Positions 1-7,304 of a DNA stretch of 28,804 nucleotides are shown here, piece after piece (within the stretch, counting starts at the first letter, position 1; every line of letters starts with the position of its first letter). The position numbers were made by a program, and so were the translations under genes. Below the pieces are notes generated by a model. It searched no databases. It was not told the DNA's origin and worked only from the letters and a program-made list of their open reading frames with translations. Location of the stretch: contig JAFAFW010000072.1 of assembly GCA_023423275.1 (NCBI GenBank), positions 1-28,804 on the forward strand, read 5' to 3'. The stretch is from Pseudomonadota bacterium (GTDB lineage: Bacteria; Pseudomonadota; Alphaproteobacteria; Rhizobiales; Hyphomicrobiaceae).

Positions 1-50
1 TACGACGGCTGCCGGATCGAACAGCGGGACATTGAGAGGGGGACGTCATC

Positions 51-1091
51 GTGACGACCATCGATGCTGCTGCGACCTCGCACCTGTGCAAGAAGGTGAT
101 GTTCGCGGCGCTGGCAACTGTCCTGGCAGCAAGCCTGAGTGCTTGCGGGACCAGTAGCAATATCCTCGGAGGCGGGGATAGCACGGCCACGCCGTTGGCG
201 CAGGCAACCACTCCGCCTGCTCAAGCCTCGTCGCGGATCGCGATTGCGCCCGTGATTGGCGCTCCCGAGGCCGTGGCCAAGCAGATTACCGCCCAGCTCG
301 GCAAGGAACTCGAGCAGAAGCGGGTGGTCATCGTCAACGCCCCGAGCGATCCGGCGGACTATACGCTCCGCGGCTACGTCGTGGCCGCGAAGGAGAAGAC
401 CGGCACCAAGGTGTCCTACATCTGGGACCTGACCGACCCGTCAGGGAAGCGCGTTAACCGCATTACCGGCGAAGAGCTGGCCGGCGGCGGTGAGGCGCGT
501 GATCCATGGGCCTCTGTCACACCGACGATCATGCAGTCGATCTCGACCAAGACGGCGAGCGAGCTGTCGACGTGGCTGTCATCTCAGCCTCAGTCGCATT
601 CCTCGGCGGCAATCGCGGCGGCCCCGGCTGCCACACCGGTCGCAATGACGGCACCGGCAGCAGGGGGCGCAGCCCTCGGGAATACGCCGCCACCAACGAC
701 AGCCAGCATCGGCAGCCGTGATGCCGGAGGCTTTTCCGCGGTTGTCCCGAGCGTGAGCGGAGCTCCGGGTGATGGTTCGGTTTCACTGACCTCCGCCATT
801 CAACGTGAACTATCGCGAAGCGGCGTCTCTCTCGCTCAGCAGGCCGGCCCGACATCCTACCGTGTCGAGGGTAAGGTAAAGCTCGGCGCGAGCAAGGATG
901 GTAAGCAGCCGATCCAGATCGACTGGTACGTAAAGGATCCTCAGGGCAAGCAGCTCGGCACCGTGTCGCAGAAGAACGAGATCCCCGAAGGCTCGCTCGA
1001 CGGAAACTGGGGTAAGGTTGCGGATGCGGCGGCGGCTGCGGCCTCCCAGGGCATTCTCAAGCTCCTGCCGAAGACGACGGCAACCAACTAG
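51..1091 (+). CDS. Lipoprotein with two copies of one domain, function unknown
   Basis: A 346-residue protein beginning with GTG, preceded by a purine-rich GAGAGGGGG ribosome site. Residues 14-31 form a lipoprotein signal peptide ending in the lipobox L29-S30-A31-C32, so the mature protein should be attached to a membrane through Cys32. ATG17 is another possible start and would also keep the signal. A low-complexity Ala/Pro/Thr stretch follows (about 40-60), then a domain at about 62-177, a second Ala/Pro linker (180-225) and a second domain at about 228-340. The two domains look homologous: each has a strand motif ending in D-P-x-G-K (about 123-135 and 289-302), then an acidic or Gly turn, a Trp and an Ala/Ser-rich helix. 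I do not recognise the family. A perfect hairpin after the stop suggests it is transcribed separately from prs. A periplasmic scaffold or regulator is only a guess. Confidence 0.85.
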   Translation: MTTIDAAATSHLCKKVMFAALATVLAASLSACGTSSNILGGGDSTATPLAQATTPPAQASSRIAIAPVIGAPEAVAKQITAQLGKELEQKRVVIVNAPSDPADYTLRGYVVAAKEKTGTKVSYIWDLTDPSGKRVNRITGEELAGGGEARDPWASVTPTIMQSISTKTASELSTWLSSQPQSHSSAAIAAAPAATPVAMTAPAAGGAALGNTPPPTTASIGSRDAGGFSAVVPSVSGAPGDGSVSLTSAIQRELSRSGVSLAQQAGPTSYRVEGKVKLGASKDGKQPIQIDWYVKDPQGKQLGTVSQKNEIPEGSLDGNWGKVADAAAAAASQGILKLLPKTTATN

Positions 1092-1128
1092 CGCACGGGC
1101 CGTAAAGCTACATTCCCGTCACAAACTT

Positions 1129-1156
1129 GGGCCTGGACGTTTACACGTCCAGGCCC
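1129..1156. terminator. Perfect 12-bp hairpin between the lipoprotein gene and prs
   Basis: GGGCCTGGACGT (1129-1140) pairs exactly with ACGTCCAGGCCC (1145-1156) around a TTAC loop, 38 bases after the lipoprotein stop. The downstream T-tract is weak (TCTT), so it is a probable rather than certain intrinsic terminator. It may also work as a processing or stability element. Confidence 0.6.
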
Positions 1157-1201
1157 TCTTGCTAGAAGCCGCGCGTCGGCGGGAACGTAAGGCGGCAGGT
1201 A

Positions 1202-2182
1202 ATGATGAACGATGCTGGCAAGCCGGGCGATTATTTCGACGGACTGCAGATCAAGCTTGTGGCCGGCAACAGCAATCGACCGCTGGCCGAGGATATCAGC
1301 AGAGTCTTGCGGGTGCCGTTGACCAAGGGCGTCTGCCGGCGGTTCGCCGACATGGAGATTTTCGTCGAGATCCAGGAGAACGTCCGCGGCGAAGACGTTT
1401 ACGTTCTCCAATCGACATCGTTTCCCGCCAACGACAACCTGATGGAAGTGCTGATCCTCGTGGATGCGTTGAAGCGCGCCTCGGCCCGGCGCATCACAGC
1501 GGTCATCCCCTATTACGGCTATGCCCGGCAAGATCGCAAACCTGGTCCGCGCACGCCGATTTCGGCCAAGCTGGTCGCCAACCTGATCGAGCGCGCCGGC
1601 GCCGACCGCGTCATGACCCTCGATCTCCATGCCGGCCAGATCCAGGGCTTTTTCGATATCCCGACGGACAACCTGTTCTCGGCGCCGGTTATGGTACGCG
1701 ACATCAAGGAGCGGTTCGAGCTGTCGAATCTGATGGTCGTGTCACCGGACGTCGGCGGCGTCGTCCGCGCTCGCGCGCTGGCCAAGCGCATCGACGCGCC
1801 GATCGCCATTTGCGACAAGCGCCGCGAGCGCCCTGGCGAGAGCGAGGTCATGAACGTCATCGGCAACGTGAAAGGCAAACGCTGCATTCTGGTCGATGAT
1901 ATCGTCGACAGCGGCGGCACGTTGGTTAACGCCGCCGAGGCCCTCCTCGCCAGCGGGGCAACCGAGGTGATGGCCTATATCACACATGGCGTTCTGTCGG
2001 GCGGAGCGGTCGCCAGGGTCCAGAATTCCCGGCTGAAGTCCCTGGTCATCACGGATTCCATCGAGCCGACCGAGGCCGTCAAGGCCAGCAAGAATATTCG
2101 CGTCCTCTCGATCGCCCCCTTGATTGGCGAGGCCATTGCCCGCACCTCGCGCGAGGAAAGCGTTTCCAGCCTGTTCTACTGA
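1202..2182 (+). CDS. prs: Ribose-phosphate pyrophosphokinase (PRPP synthetase)
   Basis: Makes 5-phosphoribosyl-1-pyrophosphate from ribose 5-phosphate and ATP in the cytoplasm, feeding purine, pyrimidine, NAD, histidine and tryptophan synthesis. The 326-residue product is close to the family length of about 315. The N-terminal part carries the family's V-A-G-N-S-N-R-P-L-A stretch (about 20-29). The PRPP-binding loop V-D-D-I-V-D-S-G-G-T lies at 231-240, and the conserved Y-Y-G-Y-A-R-Q-D-R-K segment is near the middle. Two ATGs in tandem (1202 and 1205) could each start translation. The substrate, ribose 5-phosphate, is made by rpiA further along this window. Downstream rplY has its own promoter, so prs may be largely monocistronic. 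Confidence 0.97.
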   Translation: MMNDAGKPGDYFDGLQIKLVAGNSNRPLAEDISRVLRVPLTKGVCRRFADMEIFVEIQENVRGEDVYVLQSTSFPANDNLMEVLILVDALKRASARRITAVIPYYGYARQDRKPGPRTPISAKLVANLIERAGADRVMTLDLHAGQIQGFFDIPTDNLFSAPVMVRDIKERFELSNLMVVSPDVGGVVRARALAKRIDAPIAICDKRRERPGESEVMNVIGNVKGKRCILVDDIVDSGGTLVNAAEALLASGATEVMAYITHGVLSGGAVARVQNSRLKSLVITDSIEPTEAVKASKNIRVLSIAPLIGEAIARTSREESVSSLFY

Positions 2183-2204
2183 TCGCGCCCTCTCCGCCAT
2201 TCGA

Positions 2205-2233
2205 TTGCATAAATCGGCGGCGACGGGTATAAG
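2205..2233 (+). promoter_or_regulatory. Sigma-70-type promoter for rplY
   Basis: TTGCAT (2205-2210), a 17-base spacer and TATAAG (2228-2233). Both boxes and the spacing are close to the housekeeping consensus. It lies just after the prs stop and would place the rplY start point near 2240, giving a leader of about 100 bases. Confidence 0.65.
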
Positions 2234-2241
2234 GCCGCCCA

Positions 2242-2321
2242 TCTCAGAACATGAGAGACCGAGCGCCTTTCGGCACCCTTGGAGGCCGGGGCACACAGGG
2301 GGCCGTTCATGCCCCTTTTTT
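2242..2321 (+). promoter_or_regulatory. Structured rplY leader with a terminator-like hairpin (possible attenuator)
   Basis: The leader first holds a small hairpin, TCTCA (2242-2246) with TGAGA (2252-2256). Then TGCCCC (2310-2315), directly followed by six T residues (2316-2321), can pair with GGGGCA at 2288-2293. Its GCCCC part (2311-2315) can instead pair with GGGGC at 2299-2303. Either form looks like an intrinsic terminator, yet it sits between the promoter and the rplY start codon at 2339. It could be a terminator for read-through from prs or an attenuator of rplY. The choice is inference. Confidence 0.45.
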
Positions 2322-2338
2322 GCAGTTGGAGAAAAGCC

Positions 2339-3019
2339 ATGGCTGATGTCATCGAGATCGAAGCCACGGCGCGTCCGAAAGGCGGTAAGGGGGCCGCCCG
2401 GGCAGTGCGTCGTGAAGGAAAGATTCCCGCCGTGATCTACGGCGAGAAGAAGGAAGCAGAGACCATCGCGCTCGACGCGAACGAGCTCTGGAAAATCGTC
2501 CAGAAAGGCCGTTTCCTGTCGACCGTTCTGGATATCAACGTCGGCGGCCAGAAGCGCCGCGTCCTGCCACGCGAAGTGCAGCTGGACCCGGTGCAGGACA
2601 CGCCACTTCACGTTGATTTTCAACGCGTTGGCGCATCTTCCACGGTACGCGTGATCATCCCCGTACGGTTCGTCAATGAAGGCCTCTCACCCGGCCTGAA
2701 GCGCGGCGGCGTGCTCAACATCGTGCGCCACGAAGTCGAAGTCACCTGCCCTCCGGAGCGGATTCCGCACCACTTCACGGTTGACCTGGAAGGCTTGGAA
2801 ATCGGCCGTTCGATCCACATCTCGTCGATCGACCTCGGCGAGGGTGTGCAGCCGACCATTCTCAACCGCGACTTCACGGTTGCCACCATCGCCGGCAAGA
2901 AGAGCGATGAGGACAAGGCCGCTGAAGGCGCCGCCGAGGGCACTGCCCCGGCCGGTGACGCGAAAGCAGCCGCTCCCGCCGCCAAGGCTGGAGATGCCAA
3001 GGCTGCACCCAAGAAGTAA
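2339..3019 (+). CDS. rplY: 50S ribosomal protein L25 / general stress protein Ctc
   Basis: Binds 5S rRNA in the large ribosomal subunit. The 226-residue long form has an N-terminal L25 domain (about 4-92, with the typical R-R-E-G-K-I-P-A-V-I-Y-G motif at 24-35), a TL5-type C-terminal beta domain (about 100-183) and an Ala/Lys/Asp-rich tail (187-226) typical of alphaproteobacterial members. The ATG at 2339 is chosen because GGAGA lies seven bases upstream and the family begins there; an in-frame ATG at 2279 lies inside the leader hairpins and adds non-homologous residues. It has its own promoter and a strong terminator. In many Rhizobiales pth and ychF follow rplY, but here an unrelated gene follows. 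Confidence 0.96.
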   Translation: MADVIEIEATARPKGGKGAARAVRREGKIPAVIYGEKKEAETIALDANELWKIVQKGRFLSTVLDINVGGQKRRVLPREVQLDPVQDTPLHVDFQRVGASSTVRVIIPVRFVNEGLSPGLKRGGVLNIVRHEVEVTCPPERIPHHFTVDLEGLEIGRSIHISSIDLGEGVQPTILNRDFTVATIAGKKSDEDKAAEGAAEGTAPAGDAKAAAPAAKAGDAKAAPKK

Positions 3020-3046
3020 AACGGCTTGGGTAGTCGTAGGATATGG

Positions 3047-3077
3047 CGGCCGGTTCCTCGATGAACCGGCCGTTTTT
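3047..3077 (+). terminator. Intrinsic terminator after rplY
   Basis: CGGCCGGTTC (3047-3056) pairs perfectly with GAACCGGCCG (3063-3072) around a 6-base loop and is followed by five T residues. It starts 28 bases past the rplY stop. Confidence 0.9.
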
Positions 3078-3274
3078 GCATTGGGCGGTCCGTCATCTTC
3101 TCTTCGGACGGCGGCCCCATCAGCCTTCCACATAGAGGCCGCAATGCATCACGTTGCACATCTGCGAGTTGTCATCGCAATTTGAACCGTTAACCTGATC
3201 GCGCGCACGCTCGGAAGCCGCTAATCTTTGGCCGAGGCTGCCAGTATGCCGGCTGGGCGAGAGTAGGAGGCACC

Positions 3275-5086
3275 ATGGTCTACAGGGGTGGGGATCTTGA
3301 ACTGCGTACGCCGCAAGGCCTGCCGGCTTCCGGCCGCGGCACGGCGCGCGAGACCGAAGGTGGCGCGAACGGCTGGCGATCCCTGTCCGATGACCGGGCC
3401 GACCATCGACCTCCGCAGGAGGAGCCTGCCGAGCCGATCTGGGTCGACGATATCGTCATGGACTGCTGCAATCAGGCATTCGAACTCGCTTCGGCTCACC
3501 GGGCGGGCGAAGTCCGGCTCGATCACCTGCTGCATGCCCTGACCGTCGTCGAGGGAGCGCTGACAGCATTGGAGCAAAAGGGCATCCGCACCGCCCCGTT
3601 GCGGCGTGAGACCGGCGCGCGGATCGCCGCCGACATTCCGCTGCCCGCGGGCGCACCGCCGCCGCGCCGCTCATCCGAGTTGCAGAAGACACTCAACCGC
3701 GCGAGCGCGTGGGCCTATGCCCGCCGCCGGCCGGTGTCGGTCCTCGATCTGATGACCGTTCTGCTGCAGGCCCCCCGCGAGTGGGCTGGCGTCGATCTCG
3801 TGCATCAATTCACGGACGACTGGTCATTCCGCGATAGCACGGAAACGCGCGAGCGGGTTCGCGTTGCGGCCCTCAGCCAATATACGTCCGAACCAGCACC
3901 GGTTCCGACGCCGCCCAGCTACGTCACGCAGGCATGGGCCACGCGGATGGAGCCGCAGCCCGCACCAATTCAGCGCGACGAGCCGCAACCGCCTCCTGAG
4001 CTTGCCAGGGCCCTGGCGCAGGTGGCGGAGCGGCTGCAATCGATCAACGTGCTGGAGCGTAAGCTCGGCGACTTCGAGCAGGTGCTATCCGGGCTCGCGG
4101 AGCGCCTGTCCGGAATCGAGCGCGGATTGCAGGATGGTGGCCGGCAGAATCTGAACGGTCTGTCCGCGATCACGGAACGACTGGGCGCGGTCGAGCAAAA
4201 GCTCGAAGGCATCCAGCCTGAACACCCCCTTGGCGCGTTGGAAGCGCGCCTTGCGGATATTGAACGGCAGGGGATCGAGACCGGGCTCCTGATCTCGGCC
4301 GCCGATGAAACCCTCAAGGCGATCAGCGCCCGAGCCTCAGATGAGCAGAACGACGTTGCGCGGCTCGCCGGGGACGTCAGGACGGAGCTGTCCGGCATGT
4401 CCACCGCTCTGGAACTGCAGCGGACGAACATCATCTCCGCGATCTCGCAAACCGTTCGCGAGAGCTTACCGCAGCAAGCGCCACATGCTCCACTGCCACC
4501 TGAGGTTCTGTCCAAGATCGCCCAGGCCGAGACAGCCTTGGGTGCACTGGATGGTCGCATCGATGCTTCAGGCCAGGCGCTGAGCCGGGAATTCGGACAC
4601 CTGAACATCAGTCTCAACCGCGAACTCGGGCAGTTCCACGAGAACCTCGTGAAGCTCAACGTCAACCAGAAGACGATTGCCGAAGGCATGGATCAGTGGC
4701 GGCTCGACACTACGGCCGATCTCGGTACGCTCAACGGGCGGATCGAGGAGGTAGAGCGCACCACGGCGAAGATGTCCGACGTTCAGGACACGCTGCAGTC
4801 CTCGGTTGAGTATCTGTACCGGCGTGCCACACGCTGGCGGGATCATCGTGAGAGACTGCGCCAGAAGTTCGTAAGTGCCGGTGAACGGCTGCACTGGCTC
4901 AAACCCGCGCGACCGGTGGAAGCCGCGAAAGAGATACCATCGGCGACGCCAGAAGCAGGTCCGACCGAGGGGCATGCCTCAGCCACGCGCCTGATCGCGC
5001 GCCGCGAACGCGCGACGGAATGGCTGAACAACCGGATGATGCGTGCGCGTAACCTCACCCGGTTCCGTCAGCGGAAGATCGGATGA
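3275..5086 (+). CDS. Clp N-terminal-like domain plus long coiled coil, no ATPase
   Basis: A 603-residue soluble protein; ATG at 3275 follows AGGAGG by five bases. Residues about 58-165 resemble the Clp N-terminal repeat domain: A-F-E-L-A-S-A-H-R-A-G-E-V-R-L-D-H-L-L-H-A-L, then, after a linker, S-S-E-L-Q-K-T-L-N-R-A and a helix with V-S-V-L-D-L-M-T-V-L-L. In ClpA/ClpC/ClpB this domain receives adaptors and substrates. No Walker A/B motifs or AAA+ module follow. A Pro-rich linker (about 205-240) leads to predicted coiled coil (about 243-540) with heptad Leu/Ile/Val patterns, then a short linker and a strongly basic C-terminal tail. No membrane segment or signal peptide is visible. It could be a structural or adaptor protein that borrows the Clp_N fold. 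Function unknown. Confidence 0.85.
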   Translation: MVYRGGDLELRTPQGLPASGRGTARETEGGANGWRSLSDDRADHRPPQEEPAEPIWVDDIVMDCCNQAFELASAHRAGEVRLDHLLHALTVVEGALTALEQKGIRTAPLRRETGARIAADIPLPAGAPPPRRSSELQKTLNRASAWAYARRRPVSVLDLMTVLLQAPREWAGVDLVHQFTDDWSFRDSTETRERVRVAALSQYTSEPAPVPTPPSYVTQAWATRMEPQPAPIQRDEPQPPPELARALAQVAERLQSINVLERKLGDFEQVLSGLAERLSGIERGLQDGGRQNLNGLSAITERLGAVEQKLEGIQPEHPLGALEARLADIERQGIETGLLISAADETLKAISARASDEQNDVARLAGDVRTELSGMSTALELQRTNIISAISQTVRESLPQQAPHAPLPPEVLSKIAQAETALGALDGRIDASGQALSREFGHLNISLNRELGQFHENLVKLNVNQKTIAEGMDQWRLDTTADLGTLNGRIEEVERTTAKMSDVQDTLQSSVEYLYRRATRWRDHRERLRQKFVSAGERLHWLKPARPVEAAKEIPSATPEAGPTEGHASATRLIARRERATEWLNNRMMRARNLTRFRQRKIG

Positions 5087-5246
5087 ACGGCGGCCTGCGT
5101 TCGTTCCACATAGCCTGGGTCCCGGCCTGAGCCGGGATAATGGGTGAGACGACGACGAGCCCACCCGGAACCTGGGCGGGCAACCGCCATCTGCGCACAT
5201 CTGAGAGCGTGTGCAGATACCAGGATGTTCGTGCGCCAGTTCGGGG
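5087..5246. repeat. Hairpin-rich convergent spacer, REP-like
   Basis: Between the Clp_N gene (+) and msrA (-). Three hairpins: TCCCGGC (5120-5126) with GCCGGGA (5131-5137), a perfect 7-bp stem and 4-base loop; CCCACCC (5160-5166) with GGGCGGG (5174-5180), one mismatch; and ATCTGCGCAC (5189-5198) with GTGTGCAGAT (5209-5218), ten pairs including one G-U. No T-tract follows any of them. The first resembles the CCCGG-rich palindromes scattered between genes in many Rhizobiales. They may protect or end the two converging transcripts. Confidence 0.45.
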
Positions 5247-5849
5247 TTATTGCGTCGCCGGCTTGCCCCAGATCGCTTCGAGGCGCGCATCGCGGCCGCA
5301 GCCGTGACGATAGACGACGTACCGCAGCGTGTTCCGCTTGGCGTAGTCCTGATGATAGTCCTCAGCCTTCGTGAAGGCCGATGCAGGCGTGATCTCGACC
5401 ACGATCGGCTCCTTGAAGCGCTTCTGCAATTCGGCCTTGGAGGCCTCCGCCTGGCGCTTCTGCTCGTCGTTGTAAGTAAAGATCGCCGGCCGGTACTGAT
5501 CGCCGCGGTCGCAGAACTGCCCGCCCTTGTCGAAGGGATCGACATTCTTCCAATAGACATCGAGCAGTTGCTGATAGCTGACCTTGCTCGGATCGTATTT
5601 GACTTCGACCGCCTCCGCATGTCCGGTCCCGCCCGCCGAAACCTCCTTGTAGGTCGGGTTCGCGGTCTTGCCACCGAGATACCCGGAGGTCGTCTCGACC
5701 ACACCGGCGACCTTGTCAAAGTCTGATTCCGTGCACCAGAAGCATCCACTGGCGAACGTCGCAACGTCGATCTGCTGGGCAGACGCTGCCCCCGCGGCCA
5801 GGCCAAAAACAACGGCGGTGACGATACCGGCAAGGAGGGTGCGCACCAT
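5247..5849 (-). CDS. msrA: Peptide-methionine (S)-S-oxide reductase, exported
   Basis: Repairs the S form of oxidised methionine in proteins. The 200-residue protein starts with a Sec-type signal peptide (about 1-24, ending A-S-A), so it should work in the periplasm. The catalytic motif G-C-F-W-C is at 35-39 with Cys36 as nucleophile. Further conserved segments are G-H-A-E (76-79), Y-W (99-100) and D-Q-Y-R (117-120); Cys113 or Cys184 could act in recycling. The ATG at 5849 is chosen because it begins the signal peptide; an upstream in-frame start would overlap msrB and put charged residues in front. It lies 13 bases after msrB, so the two are almost certainly cotranscribed. Confidence 0.95.
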   Translation of the reverse strand: MVRTLLAGIVTAVVFGLAAGAASAQQIDVATFASGCFWCTESDFDKVAGVVETTSGYLGGKTANPTYKEVSAGGTGHAEAVEVKYDPSKVSYQQLLDVYWKNVDPFDKGGQFCDRGDQYRPAIFTYNDEQKRQAEASKAELQKRFKEPIVVEITPASAFTKAEDYHQDYAKRNTLRYVVYRHGCGRDARLEAIWGKPATQ

Positions 5850-5862
5850 GGGCTCCAGATCC

Positions 5863-6384
5863 TCAGAGACTGCTCTGCGTCGGCGCAACCGTCGTGCCGG
5901 GGACGAATTTCATAGCAACGCCGTTCATACAGTAGCGCAGCCCTGTCGGTTTTGGACCATCGTCGAAGACGTGCCCCAGATGCCCACCGCAGCGCCGGCA
6001 ATGAACTTCGGTCCGCAATTGCAAGAACAGCGTGCGATCTTCCCGCGTACCGATGGCGTTGTCCAAAGGCTTCCAAAAACTTGGCCAGCCGGTGCCGCTG
6101 TCATACTTCGTCTCCGACGAATACACGGGCAGGTCACAGCCCGCGCAATTATAGAGCCCGGCCGCATAGTTCTTGTCGAGCGGGCTGGAGAACGCATACT
6201 CGGTCCCCTCCTCGCGCAAGACGTAGTATTGATCCGGCGTCAGGATTTTCTTCCATTCCTCCGGCGCCTTGGTGATCTCGTAGGTTTCCTTAGGAGCGCC
6301 GGACGAAAACGCCTGCGCGCTTGCGAGAGCGCCGAGGGCCGCAGTTGCGGCGCCGAGCTTGCCGAATGTGCGACGTGTCATCAT
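5863..6384 (-). CDS. msrB: Peptide-methionine (R)-S-oxide reductase with Tat signal
   Basis: Repairs the R form of oxidised methionine. The 173-residue protein opens with a twin-arginine signal (R-R-T-F-G-K-L at 4-10, then a hydrophobic Ala/Leu run to about 26), suggesting export in folded, metal-loaded form. Zinc ligands are C80/C83 and C129/C132. The catalytic Cys152 is in R-Y-C-M-N, with the W-P-S-F motif at 100-103. Two ATGs in tandem (6384 and 6381) follow an AAGGG site. It precedes msrA in the same unit, so together they cover both methionine sulfoxide stereoisomers in the periplasm. Reductant supply (a DsbD-like donor) is not in the window. Confidence 0.95.
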   Translation of the reverse strand: MMTRRTFGKLGAATAALGALASAQAFSSGAPKETYEITKAPEEWKKILTPDQYYVLREEGTEYAFSSPLDKNYAAGLYNCAGCDLPVYSSETKYDSGTGWPSFWKPLDNAIGTREDRTLFLQLRTEVHCRRCGGHLGHVFDDGPKPTGLRYCMNGVAMKFVPGTTVAPTQSSL

Positions 6385-6463
6385 CCCTTGGCTCCCGATC
6401 CCTGATTATTTCTTTGTCGCCAAGATATGCGCCTCGGCCGCAAAGCCGTCCAGTCGCGCCTTA

Positions 6464-6480
6464 TCACACTCTTGTGTCAA
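6464..6480 (-). promoter_or_regulatory. Imperfect dyad with TTGACA box upstream of msrB
   Basis: TCACAC (6464-6469) and GTGTCA (6474-6479) form an imperfect dyad that overlaps a TTGACA hexamer on the minus strand (6475-6480). No good -10 box at the right distance was found, so it is only a candidate operator or promoter element for msrB-msrA. Confidence 0.25.
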
Positions 6481-6504
6481 ATGCGACGGTACGAGGGATG
6501 GGTT

Positions 6505-7218
6505 TCAGCCTGTTATCGGGACCTGCTGATCCAGAACGATCTCCTCCGGGCTGAGGCGGCAGCTATAGGCCATCATCTCGACCCCGGCGGCCTGGGCGGC
6601 GTCGAATGCCTTGCCGTAGGTTGGATCGACATCACGAGCCAGAGAGAACTGCTGCGCATCTGCCCGCTGGATCAGGAACATCATGACCGCGCGATGGCCT
6701 TCGGCAACCATGTTCGCCAGCTCACCCAGATGCTTGGTCCCGCGCTCCGTGACGCTGTCGGGAAACTCGGCATGGCCGAGCGTGCGCATCATATGCACGT
6801 TCTTGATCTCGACGTAGCACAGGCCCCTGCTCTGGCACTCCAGCAACAGATCGATGCGGCTGTTGACGCCGTATTTCACCTCGCGGCGCAAGCCGGGATA
6901 GTCCACCAGCCCCGGCACGCGGGCCGCCGTGATTGCTTCGGCAACCAACGCGTTGGGCCGATTCGTATTGATGCCGACGAGAGACGGGCCTGCTCCCAGA
7001 TCCGCTTCGATCATTTCCCAGGTGTGCCGGTATTTTCGTGTCTTGCTATCGCTCTCCGACAGCCATACGACCGAGCCCGGTGCGGTCAGCCCGATCATCG
7101 AACCGGTATTCGGGCAGGTGGCCGTCACCGTCTCGCCGCTGTCGAGGACGACATCGGCCAGGAAACGCTTGTATCGGCGAAGGAGCTGGCCACGAACCAG
7201 GGGAGTTTGGAAGCGCAT
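6505..7218 (-). CDS. sfsA: SfsA-family protein (sugar fermentation stimulation homologue)
   Basis: A 237-residue protein matching the usual SfsA length of about 235. Recognisable segments are L-x-R-Y-K-R-F-L-A-D-V near the start, C-P-N-T-G-S-M at 35-41, the V-x-I-N-T-N-x-P-N motif, a nuclease-like core with Y-G-V-N-S-R-I-D-L-L-L and Y-V-E-I-K-N-V, and F-P-D-S-V-T-E-R-G-x-K-H-L. The family is described as nucleic-acid binding and its core resembles PD-(D/E)xK nucleases; its biological role is poorly defined. The start at 7218 (M-R-F-Q-T-P-L) follows family practice; the longer in-frame upstream extension is not conserved-looking. It is divergent from the CinA-type gene with 86 bases between them. 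Confidence 0.92.
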   Translation of the reverse strand: MRFQTPLVRGQLLRRYKRFLADVVLDSGETVTATCPNTGSMIGLTAPGSVVWLSESDSKTRKYRHTWEMIEADLGAGPSLVGINTNRPNALVAEAITAARVPGLVDYPGLRREVKYGVNSRIDLLLECQSRGLCYVEIKNVHMMRTLGHAEFPDSVTERGTKHLGELANMVAEGHRAVMMFLIQRADAQQFSLARDVDPTYGKAFDAAQAAGVEMMAYSCRLSPEEIVLDQQVPITG

Positions 7219-7304
7219 GGCCGGCAAGCTACGGCGGGCCTGCAGGCAACGCAAGGCGATCCGGTATATGATCAGGGCCAGACGGGCCGCATGGGAGGGT
7301 GGGA

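Noticed and set aside
1742..2623. A 293-codon minus-strand frame opposite prs and rplY
   Set aside because: Both + strand genes are secure by motif and length, and the frame spans the promoter and leader region without a ribosome site.
3078..3274. tRNA, small RNA or promoter before the Clp_N gene
   Set aside because: No cloverleaf, and the best hexamer (TTGAAC at 3182) has no -10 partner at the right spacing. Only the AGGAGG ribosome site is clear.
4979..6076. A 365-codon minus-strand frame across msrA and msrB
   Set aside because: It runs through two genes with full catalytic motifs in another frame and its own translation is Arg/Ser/Pro-rich with no family pattern.
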